59,857 nucleotides of DNA. Origin: Herbaspirillum sp. CF444 (GTDB lineage Bacteria; Pseudomonadota; Gammaproteobacteria; Burkholderiales; Burkholderiaceae_D). Numbering within the stretch: the first letter of the stretch is position 1; each line of letters opens with the position of its first letter. The position numbers and the translations under genes were made by a program. Of this stretch, positions 58,351-59,857 are shown piece after piece. The stretch lies in contig NZ_AKJW01000064.1 of NCBI RefSeq assembly GCF_000282135.1, positions 1 to 59,857 of the forward strand. The letters are read 5' to 3'. The notes under the pieces were generated by a model. The model was not told the origin of the DNA. It did not search any database and saw only the letters and a list, made by a program, of their open reading frames with translations.

Positions 58351-58392
58351 GAAAACCCGGCTTGTCTTATAAAGGCAAGCCGGGTTTTCTTA
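58351..58392 (+). terminator. Terminator between mltA and usp
   Basis: GAAAACCCGGCTTG (58351-58364) pairs perfectly over 14 bp with CAAGCCGGGTTTTC (58376-58389); the A/T ends let it act from both sides of these convergent genes. Confidence 0.9.
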
Positions 58393-58417
58393 TGGGCGGA
58401 AGATAGGGGGGGGGCGA

Positions 58418-58855
58418 TCAGCGCAGGACCAGGACGGGGACGGAAGAGTGCGCGAGCACCTTCTGCGTCTTGCTTCCGAGAAACAATCTGCTCAGGCCGC
58501 TGCGCCCGTGGGACGCCATGAAAATCACGTCGCAATTGAATTTCTTGGCGGCGTTGACGATTTCTTCGTCCGGGGCGAACGACAGGACGGTTGTCGTTTC
58601 GCAGTCTACGCCGGCAGCCTGGGCGGCGTCGGCGATTTTCTTCACGTTTTGTTCGGCGAGAGTGCGGACGTTCTCTTCATAGATGCCGGGATCGATCGCC
58701 ATGGAGCTTTCGGCCAATGGCGAGAAGGGATAGGGTTCTGCGACTGAAATGCCGATGATCCTGGATTTGCAGTGCTGCGCGTAGTCGATGGCGTTGGCGA
58801 TAGCCTTGTCCGAGCGCTCCGATCCATCCGTTGGTACAAGAATGGTCTTGAACAT
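58418..58855 (-). CDS. Universal stress protein (UspA family)
   Basis: 145 residues, single Usp domain. The ATP-binding signature G-x2-G-x9-G-[ST] is seen in GRSGLSRLFLGSKTQ, with FKTILVPTDGSERSDKAIAN at the N-terminus and VLVLR at the C-terminus. The ribosome site AAAGGAGG before ATG is near-perfect, implying high expression. Role: general stress, exact function unknown. Divergent from the enoyl-CoA hydratase gene. Confidence 0.93.
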   Translation of the reverse strand: MFKTILVPTDGSERSDKAIANAIDYAQHCKSRIIGISVAEPYPFSPLAESSMAIDPGIYEENVRTLAEQNVKKIADAAQAAGVDCETTTVLSFAPDEEIVNAAKKFNCDVIFMASHGRSGLSRLFLGSKTQKVLAHSSVPVLVLR

Positions 58856-59026
58856 GTGATCCTCCTTTGTTGTGGTGAAGGGGGTACTCTCAGTATAGGC
58901 TCAGACCTCGACCGCGCGAACAAATTCCTCGCCGCCCTTTGATCTTGCGCAAGTTTCATTGGCGGTACAATCAGCGAAGCAAGAATATTTCACTTCCGTG
59001 CTATCCCCATATGTAGAGGAGACCAG

Positions 59027-59803
59027 ATGAGCTACGAAAACATTTTGACCGAGACGCAAGGCAAAGTCGGCGTGATCCGCCTCAATCGCCCCAAGGCGCT
59101 CAATGCCCTGGACGATCTGTTGATGACCGAGTTGGGCGAGGCGCTGCTGGCGTTCGACGCGGACGAAGCGCTGGGCTGCATCATCATCACCGGCAGCGAG
59201 AAGGCATTCGCCGCCGGCGCCGACATCAGCGTGATGGCCGGCTATAACTATATGGATGTGTTCAAGGGCGAGTTCATCACGCGCAACTGGGAAACCATTC
59301 GCCGCGTGCGCAAGCCGGTGATTGCCGCAGTAGCGGGTTACGCCCTTGGCGGCGGCTGCGAGCTGGCCATGATGTGCGATTTCATTATTGCGGCTGATAC
59401 CGCCAAGTTCGGCCAGCCGGAAGTGAAGCTGGGCATCGTTCCCGGCGCAGGCGGTACGCAGCGCCTGCCGCGTGCTGTTTCGAAGGCGAAGGCAATGGAC
59501 TTGTGCCTGACCGGCCGCATGATGGATGCGCAGGAAGCCGAGCGCGCAGGCTTGGTGTCCCGCGTCGTTGCCGCCGACAAGCTGATGGACGAGGCGCTGG
59601 CCGCGGCCATCACGATTGCCGACATGTCGCAGCCTGTGGTTGCGATGGTCAAGGACTCGGTGAATCGTGCGTATGAATCGACGCTGTCCGAAGGCATCAA
59701 ATATGAACGCGCAATGTTCTACAGCTGCTTTGCCACGGAAGATCAGACAGAAGGCATGAAAGCCTTCCTGGAAAAACGTCAGCCGACGTTTAAGAACCAA
59801 TAA
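59027..59803 (+). CDS. Enoyl-CoA hydratase/isomerase
   Basis: 258-residue crotonase-fold enzyme hydrating 2-enoyl-CoA. The oxyanion holes are in [16 protein letters not shown] and [17 protein letters not shown]. The two catalytic glutamates expected in crotonases are visible in CELAMMCDF and [20 protein letters not shown]. Length matches short-chain enoyl-CoA hydratases (FadB1x/PaaF/EchA8-like). GAGGAG precedes the ATG, and a TACAAT -10 box is at 58966-58971. Substrate could be fatty acid, phenylacetate or amino-acid degradation intermediates; no neighbour decides. Confidence 0.93.
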   Translation: MSYENILTETQGKVGVIRLNRPKALNALDDLLMTELGEALLAFDADEALGCIIITGSEKAFAAGADISVMAGYNYMDVFKGEFITRNWETIRRVRKPVIAAVAGYALGGGCELAMMCDFIIAADTAKFGQPEVKLGIVPGAGGTQRLPRAVSKAKAMDLCLTGRMMDAQEAERAGLVSRVVAADKLMDEALAAAITIADMSQPVVAMVKDSVNRAYESTLSEGIKYERAMFYSCFATEDQTEGMKAFLEKRQPTFKNQ

Positions 59804-59829
59804 TTTGTTGTTCTTGTTTGTCGGAAAAT

Positions 59830-59857
59830 CAGGCCCATCCCGTCAGGGATGGGCCTG
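59830..59857 (+). terminator. Hairpin at the right edge of the window
   Basis: CAGGCCCATCCC (59830-59841) pairs perfectly with GGGATGGGCCTG (59846-59857), 26 bp after the enoyl-CoA hydratase stop. The window ends at the stem base, so any T-tract is outside. Confidence 0.75.

Overview
The window is a GC-rich (about 60% by eye), densely coded chromosomal segment of a betaproteobacterium. Gene content and order point to Burkholderiales, most likely Oxalobacteraceae (Herbaspirillum-like). The clues are tRNA-Gln/prs/rplY next to ispE-lolB-TPR lipoprotein, ptsN-hprK-rapZ, rpe-gph-trpE-trpG-trpD-trpC, ubiE-ubiJ-ubiB and a DUF3683/FAD/Fe-S fusion oxidoreductase. The species assignment is inference. 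Nearly everything is core metabolism or housekeeping. I see no prophage, CRISPR array, secretion system or defence island.

Layout. 1-10 kb: a truncated Cache-type membrane sensor at the left edge, opgD (periplasmic glucans), a manganese (yybP-ykoY) riboswitch driving a TMEM165/GDT1-family exporter, periplasmic asparaginase, AMP nucleosidase, and an MFS transporter divergent from a LysR regulator. 9.4-12.7 kb: nhaR-like regulator divergent from a zinc-ribbon protein/TerC(Alx) pair, then a Y1 (HUH) transposase gene between imperfect inverted repeats, ending about 70 bp before gltB. 12.8-21 kb: gltB-gltD glutamate synthase and an M61 peptidase. 21-31 kb: minus-strand rplY, prs, tRNA-Gln, ispE, lolB and a TPR lipoprotein; plus-strand mutM-mutY; minus-strand rapZ, hprK, ptsN. 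31-37 kb: pagP, queF, ilvA, a YqaA-type membrane protein and a ZIP metal transporter with an unannotated 25-codon ORF in front. 37-46.6 kb: the 1333-aa oxidoreductase, HIT protein, DUF971, GNAT, then ubiE, a Tim44-like protein, ubiJ and ubiB (ubiquinone synthesis). 46.6-50.1 kb: MFS efflux pump, LysR/SDR divergent pair with a palindromic operator, and a nested inverted repeat. 50.1-56.4 kb: the trp operon read leftwards (trpL leader, trpE, trpG, trpD, a LysE-type exporter, trpC) preceded by gph and rpe. 56.5-59.9 kb: apaG, a 47-aa membrane protein, mltA, a universal stress protein and an enoyl-CoA hydratase.

The main regulatory observations are the Mn riboswitch, a 28-codon trp leader peptide with four Trp codons followed by an intrinsic terminator, several palindromic operator candidates next to LysR genes, and many perfect-stem terminators between convergent genes. 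Metal homeostasis recurs (TMEM165, TerC/Alx, ZIP). The most noteworthy items are small, previously easy-to-miss elements: trpL, the 25-aa ORF upstream of the ZIP gene, the 47-aa membrane protein, the LysE exporter inside the trp operon, and the two repeat structures. I found no wholly new multi-gene system.
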